Source: Artocarpus heterophyllus
Taxonomy: Eukaryota; Streptophyta; Magnoliopsida; Rosales; Moraceae
Length of the DNA stretch: 64,000 nt
Assembly: GCA_025403435.1 (NCBI GenBank)
Contig: CM046330.1
Coordinates: 15,088,239-15,152,238 of the forward strand
Direction: 5' to 3'
Shown here in pieces: positions 1 to 13,617 of the stretch (positions are counted from its first letter, which is position 1; the number at the start of each line of letters is the position of its first letter). The notes beneath the pieces were generated by a model. That model worked only from the letters and a program-made list of their open reading frames with translations. It was not told the DNA's origin and ran no database searches. The position numbers and the translations under genes were made by a program.

Positions 1-3000
1 GAGTTGCATAACTGTATGCAACTCCAGAAGTCACTGGTTTTCTTATTTCTATCTAACTCTACCCTATCGTTACTAACGATGCGCGAAAATCTTTCTAATC
101 ATTTTCTTGTCCCATTTGAAACATTTATGAACGAATCGGGTTATTTGGGTCAAAATGATGATTTTGCCCTCCATGGCCCCTTCTGACCTACCAGTGTTCG
201 ATTTCGTTTTCTTAACAAAAATAGCCATATATTAACTCTAAAATCATGCCCTAACGGCTCGTATCTCCTTATTTCATACCTAACCCCATTTTTTTTTTAT
301 AAAACTTTACAATTTAGCCCCTACACTGAAAATTTTGACAATTTTATCCCCAGGGCTAAAATTATCCTTTTTATTCCAAAATTTCCTATTTTTCTCAAGG
401 ATAATTTTTGCTCAAAGTACCATAGTCAAAATCCTTTGGGAAATGACATTTTCGCCCTTTTTAAAAATTTTTACAATTTTTGCAAATTCTTGAAAAATCA
501 AAATCTCACCATTGGCCGAGATTTTTGACGAACTATTTAAAATGCTTAACAGTTTCGTCAAGATCTACAACTTTCATGTTTTAAATTTTGTGAAATCTCA
601 CTGTACAGGGACTTTTTGGCCATTTTTCAATTCTGTCGAGAAAGAACTTTTTCTTTCAATTTAGTCCCTAGGACATTTTTATAAAAATCCATTCCAAAAT
701 TGCAAATCCACCCCTGTAGAAATCGTTCCTTACCTTATTCAAATCATTCTCATGCTCAAACATCATTTTTACTAATACTAACCTTAAATTTATAAAACCA
801 ACACTTTTTGCAAAAATTATCATTTTGCACTATAAATCAAAATTTCACAACTTAAACATGCTATACATTACATATACATGAAATTTCATCAAATACATGC
901 TCAAGAACTCACATGGGTTTAAAAGAATAAAAATCAAAACAAAATTCATAAAATTTCAAAACTTTGAAATCTAAAACTTACCCAAATAGCACCCCTTTTT
1001 ATTTTTAGCCTTCAAAGTTCCTTTGAACTCCCTCCTAGACTTCATTTTCATGCAAACACACCATAGATTAATTTCCCCTTTAACCCATGAAAAATCCTTT
1101 GAAAACTTGCTAAAAAGTTTGGGATTTTACCTTAAATCTTGTGAAAAATCCTTGAGCTTGCTTTAAAAACTTATTTTGGGGTTGTTTTTGCAAAGTATAG
1201 GGTTGATAATTTTTTTGAAAGCTCCTTCAATGGCTGTCGTGACTTGGAGAAGAAGAAGAAGAAAAAAAATTGTGATAACCATGCATTAAATGCTTCCTCA
1301 TCCACTTGGTTACTTCATCAAGTAACCCTTTGGGTTACCAAGTGTCATTGTATGATTGGGCCACCTTTCATGGCTTGGTGGCCCAATAAAAAGCTAAATG
1401 GTGTCCACTTTGTGGGGCCCAAACATTTACACTGTGTAATTTTTTACCACACAGTATTTTTCTTACACTGTCGTGGTCAAATCAGTATACTTTGTATCCT
1501 TAGACTGTATAAAAATATTTAGCTTACTTTCCGTTCACCTTTGGAGGCCAATCATGACAATTTTTGTATCTGCGTTTTCACTTAGCAGTATTCTTATACT
1601 GCTTATGCCTCTATTCTACCCCAGATTAAGGTTTGCACAACCTCTATATCCTATTTACATTCTAATCACCCATTCGTTTATATCATAATTTTACAATTAA
1701 TCATGATATAAAATTCATTCTATGGAAATTATTTACAAATTTCTGAGTCTGTATTTTACCATATCCAACATTGCATCACATTTGCCATAAAATTTGCAAT
1801 CAATGCCGTTTATTCATACTTTATCGTAATTTTTATAAAAATTACAATTTTACAAAAATCACATTTTTAAGAGTAAATTCATTAATTAAACCCAATTAAA
1901 TATTAGGTTTTATTAATGAAATTTTCTCGATCATTACATGCAGCGTCCTAGTCGGCGGTGTACTGCGAACCACCTAGAGGGGAAAAATCTTAAAACAAAT
2001 AAACTGTGAGCGAAAGGCTCAACAAGACTTACGTTTCGAAAACGTTAACTTAAATAGATAAAATTTCGTTAATACAAAAACTTTAAATAAATCCAGTTAA
2101 TTACATGCTTACCATTTCGGTCCAACAATCACCTGTAATCAAGTTTACCTTTTCCCTTGTGCAAAGTCATTTAATTCACTATCATAGTGGCCCAGCTAAG
2201 TTTCAAAACCTACCCCTAAGATTGTTCTCTACATGACTCGATATCTGTGCATGACATCATGCATTGATATCTCATTCTGAAAGGAGTTCTTGACTTATTT
2301 GGTAGTGAATATTATGGTACTTATATCCTTACTTCAGTCTCATGTTACCAAGTTATCTCACCAACACTCAATATTTAGTTCATTATGACCATATTCATCG
2401 TTCAACTGTTACTGGAATAATTTGAATAAATATATAACAATCATTCCTTAAAAAAACTTTCAGGAAAATATATTGTGGCCGAAACTCTTTTTTTTTGAAA
2501 AAAAATATATGGCTAACAAATAAAGAGGGTCTAAAGTCCTACCTCGTTAACTAGCACGATAGCACAAACATCGCAGGCTCGGTCCACTACACGTCAGCTT
2601 CTCAAAACCGCAAACAACCTTGGACAAGGACTAGATACGTTAATATCTAAATTAGAATATTCTACATTAGCATGTTATTTCATGGTACCTTAGTAGCCTT
2701 TAGAGTCCAAATAATGATTACAAAAAATCATAATCCTCTTTAAAACATTTTTAAATCATTAAATGATAAAAATTAGAGGCAAAACTACCATTTTCATGCT
2801 GCTTAGTCAACCTGCCGATCATTTGGGTTCGGCCTACGGAACTGCTAATGTTTAGCCTGTCGACCATTTGAGACTGGCCTGCTAAACTAGTTGAATTCGG
2901 CCTACCGAAGGATGAGTTCGGCCTACCAATCTATCGAAATTTGAAAAATTTTTAGATTTCTAGTCTCGACAAACGTGAGCTTCAAAGCTCAATCTAACCT

Positions 3001-3881
3001 ACTACATCAGTTCATAGATCACATAAATCATTCAGGAATGATTGGCAAGTCATTTTAAAACATGTTCAATCTGTTTTCCTGAATTTATATACACAATTGC
3101 TTAACAAAAATTTCAAAAATCAAATTTGTAAAAACAAAACCTAAAACATGCCCTACTCAAACATTTCACTTGATTCATCATTCAATCTCAATCATGCAAT
3201 CTAAAATATCACTCAAATTCCTATGCCTATGAGATTTGAAACTAGGTTTCCAAACAAAATAACTGTATATACAAAATCTTCATTAACTTAATGCACACAC
3301 CAACATATAAACATATTAATACATCCTCATCATCCTTTGCTTAGAAAACCCAAAAATAAAAGATAATAATTAGAAGAAAAGTCACACATTGAAATAGAGA
3401 AAAAGAAATCAAATTTTATCTTCTAAAAACCTACCATAAATCCTTGTTTGCAGTGGAAAATCTTGGCTCAATCTCTTAAATCCCTAACTTGTTGTGCTTT
3501 AGAAGCAAGGGAGCTTCAACTCTTAGTTTGCATGTAAAGAGAGAGAACTGAAAATTTTTAGATTTGAGAAAGGAGAGATGGGCATAAGGAGAGAGAGAAA
3601 GAGGCAAAAATGAAAGCAAAAGAGAGAGTGGAAGACCTGTTTGGCACTTGTCAATTTATTGTTTAGTAAAAATCTAACTTTTAGGGTCTAAAACTAAAAA
3701 TGCCAAAATTTGTCTTAAAAGTTAACAATGCTAATATTTAAATAAATCAACAAAATTGTTAAAGATGCAATTTAATTAACAAAATGTCACAAATTGATTA
3801 AATTAATTTTAAATTGAAATTAGGCACACTAATTCACCAAATTGCACACTAATCATGCTTAATTAATTTATGGACATTACA
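1..3881 (-). repeat. Presumed LTR of the minus-strand Ty3/gypsy element, plus unresolved AT-rich repeat DNA
   Basis: On the minus strand, TGTAATGTCC follows directly after a purine-rich tract at 3882-3900, as expected for the first bases of a 3' LTR. The stretch below it has no coding ORF. It holds a GA-rich patch (about 3535-3635) and a GC-richer block at 1945-2010 that resembles the interior of long plant gypsy LTRs. The far end of the LTR cannot be placed, because the only other LTR end in the window is a stub of about 25 bp near 8196-8220 and no match to it was found here. The LTR may run off the window, or other repeats may be nested in it. Confidence 0.4.
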
Positions 3882-3900
3882 ACTCTCATCCCCTAAAGGA
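3882..3900 (-). other. Polypurine tract of the gypsy element
   Basis: The minus strand reads TCCTTTAGGGGATGAGAGT immediately before TGTAATGTCC. A G-rich purine tract followed by TGT is the usual plus-strand primer site and LTR start of plant Ty3/gypsy elements. It fixes the element's orientation as minus. Confidence 0.7.
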
Positions 3901-3978
3901 ATTTCGTCCTCGAAATTCGAAATCATCTCAAAAACAAAATAAACATAGGTACAGTTCTTGCATCGTTGGTTTTAATTC

Positions 3979-4720
3979 TCATATTGCCTCATCAACTCCA
4001 TGGTACTGCCACAAGACTTTCAATAGTGGTATGTCACGACGTCGTAGACTCGTTACTTTTCGATCAATGATCTGAACCGGCACCTCCTTGTAGGTCGTGT
4101 CTTCCTGCACTGGTACATCATAAAATGAAACTACTTTGCTTGGCTCGGGTGGGCATTTCTGCAGCATCGACATGTGGAACACATTCTGAACATGAGAGAG
4201 CTCAGGAGGAGGATCAAGTCAGTAAGCAACTACACCGACATGGTGAGTAATCTCGAATGGCTCGACATACCTCAGTGTAAGTTTCCTACTTACACCAAAA
4301 CACGTAATCCTTTTGCATGGTGAAACCTTTAAGAGAACAAAATCACCTATTTTAAATTCCAAAGGTCGACGTCTCATGTCAGCATAATTCTTCCATCGGC
4401 TCTAAGCAGTTTTCAATCGATCCCGAATCACGGCGACCTTCTCATTACTCTCATGGATCTCATCAGGTCCAGAAATGATCCAATCTTCCAATTCTAACCA
4501 ACAAACTAGTGATCGATACGGTATTCCATAAAGTGCCTTGAATGGTGCCATAACGGTACTTGCTTGGCAACTGTTATTGTATGCGAATTCTGCCAAATGT
4601 AGGCGTCTCTTCCAATTCTTGCCAAAGTCCAATATACAAGTACGTAACATGTCCTCAAGAATCTAAATGACTTATTCAGACTATCTATCAGTCTGAGGAT
4701 GAAAAGCAGTGCTAAAGTTC
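3979..4720 (-). pseudogene. Gypsy integrase C-terminal half and tail (broken)
   Basis: One piece (4402-4650) matches the integrase segment with LEFAYNNS-like and ALYG motifs, reading HLAEFAYNNSCQASTVMAPF followed by KALYG. An HPQTD-type motif lies just upstream (about 4680-4715), interrupted by stops. A second piece (3979-4182) matches the end of the polyprotein, with FHMSML, a PVQIIDRK stretch and a VLWQYHGVDEA motif typical of the region after integrase in plant gypsy elements. The catalytic core further upstream is not recoverable by eye. Confidence 0.82.
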
Positions 4721-5330
4721 AACTCTGTGCCTAGTGCTTCTTAGAAACTTCTCCAATATTTAGTTTTAAATCAGGTATCCCTATTAGAAGTAATAAAAAA
4801 TGTAACTCCATGCAGTCTTATTATATTCTTGAGATACAACTCTCCAAGAACTTTCCTCCAGCAAGTTGATTTGAAAGGTATGAAATGTGCTGATTTCATT
4901 AACCTATCGCCATCTGTATTTTTCTATTTATCAAGTTTTTCTCATTTTGTATCCACTTCCATATCTCTTAAAGATGTTGATCCTGCCACTGATTTTGTTT
5001 TACCATTTGAACAAGTGTTGGGGTAGATTCCATGTTGGATACCAAAACCTAATTACAATCTTTATAGTACCATAACCCATACTCACTTACCATAGGATCT
5101 CTTTTCTAATCTTTAAATGCCAAACAAGCGAGAATTCCTAAAGATTTCCTACATAGCGCATCTGGAACTATATTGGCTTTTACAGGATGATACTATAGCA
5201 TGAAGTCATAGTCTACCACAAATTCCACCCATCTTCACTGCCTCAAATTTAGATGCTTCTAAGTGAACATATACTTTAGACTCTTGTAATCCGAAAAAAT
5301 CTAGAATACTACTCCGTACAAATAACATCT

Positions 5331-6250
5331 CTAAATTTTTAATGCATGAATTACTACTCCAAGTTTCAAATCATGAGTGGGATAGTTCTGCTTATGAGGC
5401 TTCAGTTGTTGTGATTCATATGCCATAACCCATCCATGTTGCATTAATACGAATCTAAGTCCGCATCCTAATGCTTCAATGTAGACTTCATAAGGCTCAT
5501 TATTACTCAGTATGATCAGTACTGGAGTGGTGGTCAATCAAGTCTTCAATTCCTACAAGACATACTCAAATTCTGTATTTCATTCAAACCGAACATCTTG
5601 CTTGGTCAATCGAATCAATGGAGCTACTATCTTCGAGAAGTCTTGCATGAATCTTCTATAGTATCTTGCGATTTCAGCCACGTTCCTTGGTCACTCCCAT
5701 TGCGCCACTATTTCTATTTTGGAAGGATCTATTGAGATACCTTGATCGAAGATAATGTGTCCTAGAAACTTGACTTCAATCAACCAAAACTAACACTTCT
5801 CCTTTTTAGCATATAGTTGATGTTCCCGTAGAGTCTGAAGTACAATCCTCAGGTGCTGCTCATACTCCTTCCAGGTCTTAGAATAGATCAATATATCATC
5901 AATGAACACAATCACAAATTGATCTAAATAAGGCCTGAAAATCCAATTCATCAAATCCATGAAAGCTACAAGGGCATTTGTCAATCCAAATTACATCACC
6001 AAGAATTTGAAATGTCCATTCCAGGTCCTAAAGTTCGTCTTGGGAATATCCTCCTCCTTGACTCTAAACTGATGATATCCTGAGCGCAAATCTATCTTAA
6101 AAAAATACCGAGAATCTTCCAACTGATCGAATAGCTTATCAATCCTAGGCAGTAGATACTTGTTCTTCACTGTGACCTAATTTAACTATCGATAGTCAAT
6201 ACACAACCTGAGAGTACCGTCATATTTCTTGGCAAATAAAATTGGCGTAC
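5331..6250 (-). pseudogene. Gypsy reverse transcriptase and RNase H (broken)
   Basis: The piece at 5790-5984 carries the reverse transcriptase active-site region [14 protein letters not shown], including the FIDD metal-binding aspartates, after an AFMDLMN segment. The piece at 5331-5537 matches the start of gypsy RNase H, with a [24 protein letters not shown] stretch ending near YPTHDLKL. Fragments between 5540 and 6250 continue the polymerase in shifted frames. Several stops make it non-functional. Confidence 0.85.
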
Positions 6251-6539
6251 CCCGCGGTGACGTACTGTTCTAGATGTATCCTTTATCTGCAAGTTCCTAA
6301 AGTTGCTTCCTTAGTTCCTTCATTTCTATAGGTGCCATTAGATATGGTGCAATGGAAATTGGAGTAGTCTTAGGGACTAACTCAATACTGAACTCGATCT
6401 CTCAGTGTGGTGGTAATCTAGGTAACTCATCATGAAAAACATCATCAAACTCGTCGACCACCTGTATTACTCTGTTTCCTCATGCTATACTAGATTCTTC
6501 TTCTAGGTTTAAAAGAAGTGCGTAACAAGCTAAGTTCCT

Positions 6540-6782
6540 TCATCTTCCAAAACACGACTTCAAGGATTGTTCACTTATCACTCGATCATCACTACCTTGG
6601 TAGGTGATCGTTATTCCCCTATCGGTCACTAAGGTCACTTTTTTAAGATGGCAGTCTACAATGGCATTATACCAAGATAACCAATCCATTCTTAGGATTA
6701 CGTCGTAAGTACTCATGGGGCTTACAATCAAATCACTTCTCAAAATCTCACCCCCAATCATTATTTTACAGGATTTACACAC
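6540..6782 (-). pseudogene. Gypsy aspartic protease region (broken)
   Basis: The reading frame contains MSTYDVILRMDWLSWYNA and then VDCHLKKVT, the conserved segment after the protease active site in plant gypsy polyproteins (family consensus has G where this copy has R before MDWL). The DTGA-type active site itself was not found in frame. The piece fits its place between the gag zinc knuckle and the polymerase. Confidence 0.75.
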
Positions 6783-7265
6783 ACTATTTACATATCTTAA
6801 GGGTGAGGTAATTATCAGGGGTTCATTAAATTCCTATATTCCTAATCCCAAGGAATTTACAAATAAATTTGAAATGAGAGAATATGTGGCACCGGTATCA
6901 AATAAGACACGTGATAAAGATTGAGAAATTAATGCATTACTGGCCTGAGTATCAAAACTTTATGTAGTCATGGTATGGACTTGAGCTGGGATTTTTCCTT
7001 TTCCTTTATTAGCATTGCTGGGTCTATGTTTTGTTGGCCGATACTGCTATGGTGGAGGAGACTGCACACTAAATGGATTGGGTACTCTACACTATAGAAG
7101 GTTCCTCTGGAGACTTGATGGCCGATAACCTTGTGCTGGATAAGGCATCTGCTAAGGGATGTACTAGTGAAACTACGGCTCAGTGACTTGCTAAGGCTGA
7201 GCAAAAGACTCATCATAGGATTGATAGGATGTACCCTCTCCGATCTAGGATCCTTATTGAGAATT

Positions 7266-8150
7266 CTTTATCGACCAATTCCTTCTGATATGTCCTGGTT
7301 GTTAGCAGTAATGACAATGGAAGTTATAAGGATTGCTTCATCTGCTACCTGAAGAACTGCTACCCCTACTATTGACATTATCGTGCTGATTCTTCACTTG
7401 AGCCTAGTGGTTGTTGTTTCCTCCCCTATTGTTCCTTTTGGACCGCCCGAGGTCCTTGCTTTGTTTTCACAGTAAGTGACATAGTCACTTTCCATTGATA
7501 AAGCTAATGATACCAACTAACCATAAACCCAGATCCACAAGGCAACCAGATGCTGTTGGATAGATCCTTTAAGTCCCTCTTGAAACTTAATGCACTTTTC
7601 TTGTTTAGAAGCCATGGCAGATGGAGCAAACCTGACTAGTTTGGTGAACTTCGCCTCTTATTCCCAGGCTGTCATGTCGCCTTGTTCCAGTCAGTAGAAT
7701 TCAGCAATCTTTTGGTCTCTGTACCCCTATGGAAAATAACAGTTGTTGAATAACCTTTCAAATATGCCTAGTCAATGTTTATGTTGTTCTCTATGTGTTT
7801 TGCCTGTTTCCACTAAGTGTTTGTACTTCCCTCTAGTTTATAAGCTACGAATTCAACTCGATATTCCTCTAGTATTCTAAGAGTATTTGGATGAATCGAA
7901 CCAATACTTGGCTACTTGTGGGTCTCTTTTTTCATCGAAAGTTGGGATTGTCACACGTCGAAACTCCTCACCATAGGATCCTTACGCTATCCCCTTGCTG
8001 CCATCTGCCAAAAAGCAGCAAACACAGCCCCCATCATGCCTTCGTCATTTGCGGGATTTGCATCAACAGTGACTAGACGAGGCCTAGGTGTCATTCTCTC
8101 AGTTTTGAAAATAAAATTAGACTATCGATGGTTTTCATTATCGTATCTAT
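7266..8150 (-). pseudogene. Gypsy gag remnant with broken zinc knuckle
   Basis: Near 7266-7307 the minus strand encodes CHYC, a stop, QPGHIRRN and then W where the family has C. This is a CX2CX4HX4C zinc knuckle with its last cysteine lost and an internal stop. Above it, up to about 8150, there is only fragmented gag-like sequence without a continuous frame. Confidence 0.65.
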
Positions 8151-8181
8151 GTGTGCAAAATTCCTAAGGTTCAAAACCTGG

Positions 8182-8193
8182 GGCTCAATACCA
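8182..8193 (-). other. Primer binding site (initiator tRNA-Met type) of the gypsy element
   Basis: The minus strand reads TGGTATTGAGCC, close to the TGGTATCAGAGC complement of initiator tRNA-Met used by most plant LTR elements. It sits at the correct end of the element, next to a short TGAC-containing LTR stub. Confidence 0.65.
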
Positions 8194-8228
8194 AATCCGT
8201 CACTACCCGAGTTTGGGTTCGTGACAGC

Positions 8229-8376
8229 TTTTTGCCTCTTCTATGATTTTTGGCTTATATATATGGCCTTCAAGAGCTTTTATTTGTACACAATAAAATG
8301 ATGAAGAATAAAAAAGTCTCCCTCTATTTTTTATGCCTTACAATTTAGTTATTTTGTATTTGTTTTATAATATGTT
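8229..8376 (+). repeat. Truncated 5' LTR of the ancient copia element
   Basis: It aligns with the last 150 bp of the LTR at 14085-14395. The first 160 bp of the LTR are missing and are replaced by the gypsy primer-site end, so the two elements abut at about 8196-8229. Confidence 0.65.
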
Positions 8377-9093
8377 ATCAGCACGAGACACTAACCCTTT
8401 TTCTAATTTTTTATAAAGAATTATTTTTAAGTTTTGCATGACTCGTCTATTTCTATATACTTGTTCTCCTTGAGTTGTTGACATATCGATGAAGCCTTCC
8501 ATTTATGAGGTCATATTGACGTAAAAACTTATTTGTTGTCTTAATATTTTTCTGTTTGGATTTTAAGAACTATGCACGACGTTGTTCATCTTTATATGAT
8601 TTTCATATATTCATACTTGTTATATTAAGTATTTCTTTTGCTTTTAATCATTTCCTTTTTATATTGATGGAAAAATTGCTTCAAAAAATTTGTTCAAGAT
8701 TTAACGATTTATATTTTGATTACCACAATTTGAAGAGAAGCACTGATCATTTGATTTAAAGGTTTTTCTTATATGAGCATTAACTGTCGTAAAATATTTT
8801 AAGTTCTATTTATTTACGCAATTGAAAAAAATTAAATTTTATATAAATTGTTACTTCAGAGTCATAATTATCTTTCAAGTGTGGAGAAAAAAATTACACA
8901 TATATAGGAACTTTTTTATCTACTTCTAGGACTGCTTGTAAATTTTCATTGCTTAGATTTAGTAAATTGTGATTACTTGTAATTGCATGGGTTTTTCACG
9001 CTTGTTATAATTTTTGCAACTTCTTGCATTGATCTATCTTTTTACTTCGAGACAACAATAAAAATTTCTTGAAAACATTATGAGTTCCTTGTA

Positions 9094-9095
<2 letters not shown>

Positions 9096-9128
<33 letters not shown>
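9096..9128. repeat. (AT)n microsatellite
   Basis: About 16 uninterrupted AT units inside the decayed copia element. Confidence 0.95.
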
Positions 9129-9130
<2 letters not shown>

Positions 9131-9217
9131 CTATTTGAAGTTATTTATAAATAATTGTTAAGCTTAGTATATAAACATTCATATTAATAAGATATAGCAA
9201 TAGCTTAATGGCTATTA

Positions 9218-9483
9218 ATCATGTCTATAAATGCAGTAATAGCAAGATTATGAAAAAAATAATAATGTGGTCTTTTATTATAAAATACATGATATAAAAA
9301 GACATCTAGTTGTCTAATCAAATTTCTACATTCCACGATATCGATATTCAATCATGTCAATAAATGCAATAATAGCAAGACTATGAAAAAAATAATAATG
9401 TGGTCTTTTATTATAAAAAAACATGATATAAAAAGACATCTAGTTTTCTAATCATATTTCTATATTCCACGATATGGATATTG
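9218..9483. repeat. Tandem duplication, period 133 bp
   Basis: The unit 9218-9350 is repeated at 9351-9483 with only scattered substitutions. Both begin ATCATGTC and end CGATAT-GATATT. The copies lie within non-coding copia DNA and probably arose after the element died. Confidence 0.92.
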
Positions 9484-12400
9484 GTATAACTTGACCATAT
9501 TTAAAATTATAGAATGTTTAAATTTTTGCATATGTTTTTAGCCAATAATTAAAGAATCACTAACTTGGTCTAGTTGGCTATCTACTCTACACATTCCATG
9601 AACCATTAATTGTAAATGTGACTTATATCAATGCCACACAATATGAAAAAATAAAAATAAAAAAAATCAATTTTTAAATTATATTTGCATATTTCCTGAA
9701 GTGAATATTGCATATATGTGATGGCTAAGGGACTTTTAAGATTCTCAACATCTTTATTAATAATAAAAATAATAAAAAAAGCATTAAAAGCATAAAATTA
9801 TGTGGAAATTAAAAAGTGCACGACATTAGACTTCTATGAATAATAAAAAATAGTTACTTGATATGTAACACCAAAAGGCTTTGGTAGGTACTTATTGTTT
9901 GTCTAAATGAATTAGCTTTGATATCAAGCCTTAATAAAGGAATAAATTTATATTATTGGTTATTTTTAAGAATTAAGTTGTAGCATGTGAAAATGTTATA
10001 AATCTTTTATTAACGAACTAGTAGTATATTCAAAATATAAATATGATCCCTACAAAGCCTAAATGGATAAAAAAGTCAAAGAAAGAGTTGTACCATTTAA
10101 GACCTCCTTTTTATTTTATTTAAGTCTATTTTTTTATTATCTAAAATAATTTTGGACACAATAATGATATTATACTAATTCTCCGCATTATCCTTCCCAT
10201 TTGAAAAGGTCACATAAATGGAAAAAGTGATCATAAAAAAGGCAATTGAAAGGCTTGTGAGATAAAATTATCACATACATGCAATATGTTCGAGAGAAAC
10301 AGTTTAACTTGGTGAATTCTATGTACAAGAAAAGGACAAAAAGAATGAAAATATGAAGTCACATTGTATAAATGGGTAATTCATTATGATATTTGAAAGT
10401 TTCAATTTGTTTGAGAATAAAAAATTTAAATGTTCGTTATTCAACTAATGATTGGAATTTCCACATATTGTTAGTGATTATAAATGATATAAGATGTGTG
10501 TTTGTATTGTTTTTAGTTTTATGTGGAGAAAGATATGTATGAGGATATTTATCTCATGTAATATGGATATATTAAAAACTTATTTCCATTTTCTCTTCCA
10601 AGTTGTAGTTAGACCAATACTATAAAAATTATTATGACAAGCAAAAGTTCGCTAACCTAAGACGCATATATATGGGTATGAATATACTCATTTTGAAAGT
10701 CTCAACAGGTAATATTGTTTGGAAAAAAAATTATTCCCACCATTAGAGGGAGGAAAGTTGCAGTTAAATATTATTATTGATACATGCATACATTGATTGA
10801 TTGAGCGTTCCAATAAGTACGAAATTGCTAACTACTATGATAAAATCATTAAAAAAGTAATTGAATCTCTTTTTCAACTACTAATTTAATAGTTCGGATT
10901 GAGGTCTCTAAATGACAATTTGTTAACTTATGAGTCTACGAAATGCTTGAAGTACTGAAGACTTGTCTGGTCTAAACTATAATTTATTGAAAGAGAAAGA
11001 AATTTATAAATATATAGCTATTATAAAGGGATCATATTCCTAAAGAGGATATATTCGTAAAATGTTATTGATATGACAATTTGATACACTTATTAAAGAT
11101 CAAATATCTTAGACAAATTGCAACCATTGTTAAAATTATTAAGCTCTTGAAGTAGTTCAAATGGTTACCTAAATTTAGAAATATTGAAGAAAAAAGGGAG
11201 ATGTCATGTCAATATAAAGTAAAATTAGATTGCAATATTAAAAAAGAAAACGAGGATCTTGAAAAATATTTGGAATCCATCGAAAGAGATCTTCATGAAA
11301 AAAAAATAATAATTGGCTAATAAGTAAAAGACACAAAGTCCAGGCAAGAGTTATATGCTGATGTGAAGTATTGTGGGCCATTAGTCCAAAATGTTTTGAA
11401 TATTAAAGCCAGTAGGGTAAAAATAACATTCATTTGAAATAGTACATTTGAGAATATATAAGGTTATAAAAAATATGAATAATAGTACTCATATACGATA
11501 AATAAACAATTATATTTTGATAGCCTAGTAAAATATTAAATAAGTTCATGTTCGTCTGAAAAACATGTTGTAACAATTTATTGATATTTGTAAAAAGTCC
11601 TGAAAGGGGCTTCAAAGGTCTAAAGTATATAAGTTGAAATTGCGAGCTTAATTATCAAGGTCAAAAATATATTTGTAAAAATGGAAGTAATTAAGATATG
11701 AATGTTACCACTATGTTTTTACAATATAAAGAGTGGAAGTGTTGGCAAACTAATTTCTCCATTGCTTTATAATAAGCTCAAACGTACCGAATTTGCTATT
11801 GTTTAAAGAGATTATAAGAGAAATTTGAGAAGACAAATCTCATAGAATAAGGTTTTATTCAACCTGAAAATTAAGATTTGCTAAATAGAATGCTTATCTA
11901 CAATTTCTCTTGCATATAAGAAATTGTGTATTTTAAAAGTTATTTATTTTTTACCTAATAATTATATATTTTGAAGAGATATCAAAATATTTTTAACTCA
12001 TGAAGTTCTATATAGTATTCGTACGTTTTCTCATTATCCAGTTTTGGTATCTCATAGTATATAACATATATTTTTAACGAGATAGAATAACAATCATTTG
12101 GTTATGAGGTGCAAAATATTGCATAATGAAATGGATTTGAGTTGTTGTGCAAATGAATATCTCACTATAAATCTACCCATTAAAAAATAAATATGGGTAA
12201 TAATTTGTTTATATATGCTCATCAAAGATATTTAATGCATTCTTGAAATTCTTTATGAGAAATGAACTCCTAAAGAACAATATTTGAATTAACAAAAGTG
12301 TTAAGGGTAAAAAGTTCAAATAGTTTACTGCAATGTATCTTGAATTTTACACAATAATATGCATCAACTCAATTATTTTCCATGTAATCAATAATTATGG

Positions 12401-12840
12401 AGAAAACCATGATATTGATATGAAGGAAACATAAATATGCATTGTACTTTTTTTTTTCCCTAGGTTTAGGATTTTTCCCACTAGGTTTTTCTAATGAGGT
12501 TTTTAATGAGGTAGTTTTAGTAGCATATTATAAGAATATTCTACTTTTTTCCTTCACTAGAATTTTTATCCTTCACTAGAATTTTTATCCCATAGGTTTT
12601 TATCTAGTAAGGTTTTAATGAGGAATATTCTCAAGTGAACATTCAATGAAGAATGTTAAAAATTAAATTGAGCTATAAATATGCATGTTTATCTTTCAAC
12701 ATGCCTAATGTGTTCTCCAATGGTTGTTTGATCCTTTGATATGAATAACGTTGTACTTGGTGTGAAAAATTATCATTTTTGCTATTCAGGTGATATTGAA
12801 AAAATTTAGTCTAAATAATGCTATTAGTGCACTAATGTAT

Positions 12841-13190
12841 TTTGCTAGCTGTACAAGACCTCACATGGTAGTTGTTGCAAATTTACTTGCAAGATATAAT
12901 TCTTAAAAACATTGAAAAGATGTTAAGAATTACTTTGTTATATTTTTGGAACATCCGATATAGTTGTGTTATTTAAAGACTTAAAATCAGAATTGAATAA
13001 ATGCTGAATGTTTCTCTGATTCGTATAAAAGCATGATTACACATAGACTACTTGTTTACATATGGTGATACTGCTATATCTTAGTTATTTATAAAGAAAG
13101 ATAATGTTGTTACATCTTTAAATCTTACTAAAATGATGGCAATTCTTGAGATAAGTCATCTTATCTTTATTGTTGAGAACTTTAGTCCAA
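12841..13190 (+). pseudogene. Copia reverse transcriptase end and RNase H remnant
   Basis: At 12841-12905 the plus strand encodes FASCTRPHMVVVANLLARY, matching the copia motif LANCTRPDI-NLLARYSS near the end of the polymerase. At about 13048-13160 it encodes DYLFTYGDTAIS, stop, FIKKDNVVTS, matching the RNase H motif GY-F--GGTAISW-S-KQ---TS. Stops and indels separate the pieces. Confidence 0.78.
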
Positions 13191-13617
13191 CATATATGAG
13201 AAACATGTGACTTTTCATTCAATAAAGGAAGTTTGATGATTTTATACTAGGAAAATATAACATCTATCATCTAAGTTAAGAAAACATAACAAAAACACAT
13301 TTCACAATAATTCTTTTTTGTGTGTGAGCTCGGACAACATCCATCGAATTTGTTCAAGTGACAACTTGGGGAATTTGGGATATTTTTGAAAGCTACATTC
13401 AAGAAATTACTGCAGAAGATTAGTACATGCATCAAATCAGAGAGATTTTTGTTTAAATTGCTAAAGAAAACATGTTGACATGAGAGGAAGACTATTGCGT
13501 ACTATACTATTTTTTCCTTAGCATAGGTTTTGTTCTATTGGGTTTTCCTAGTATGGTTTTTAACAAGACAGCTCTAAGGGCAAATCTTACGAGAATAAAG
13601 TACTCTCTTTTCCTTAG

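Larger units (their letters stand above)
3882..8195 (-). mobile_element. Decayed Ty3/gypsy retrotransposon, internal region
   Basis: Read on the minus strand, remnants occur in the expected order gag, protease, reverse transcriptase, RNase H, integrase and C-terminal tail, between a tRNA-Met-type primer site (8182-8193) and a polypurine tract (3882-3900). The order and motifs fit a Ty3/gypsy polyprotein of the chromovirus (Tekay/Del-like) type; that lineage is an inference. Every domain is broken by stops or frameshifts, so the element is dead. The 5' LTR is nearly absent: only about 25 bp separate the primer site from a different element's LTR at 8229. Confidence 0.88.

Noticed and set aside
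1244..1688. Overlapping short ORFs near the left end
   Set aside because: Within presumed LTR or repeat DNA; lysine-rich start comes from a GAA repeat; no domain.
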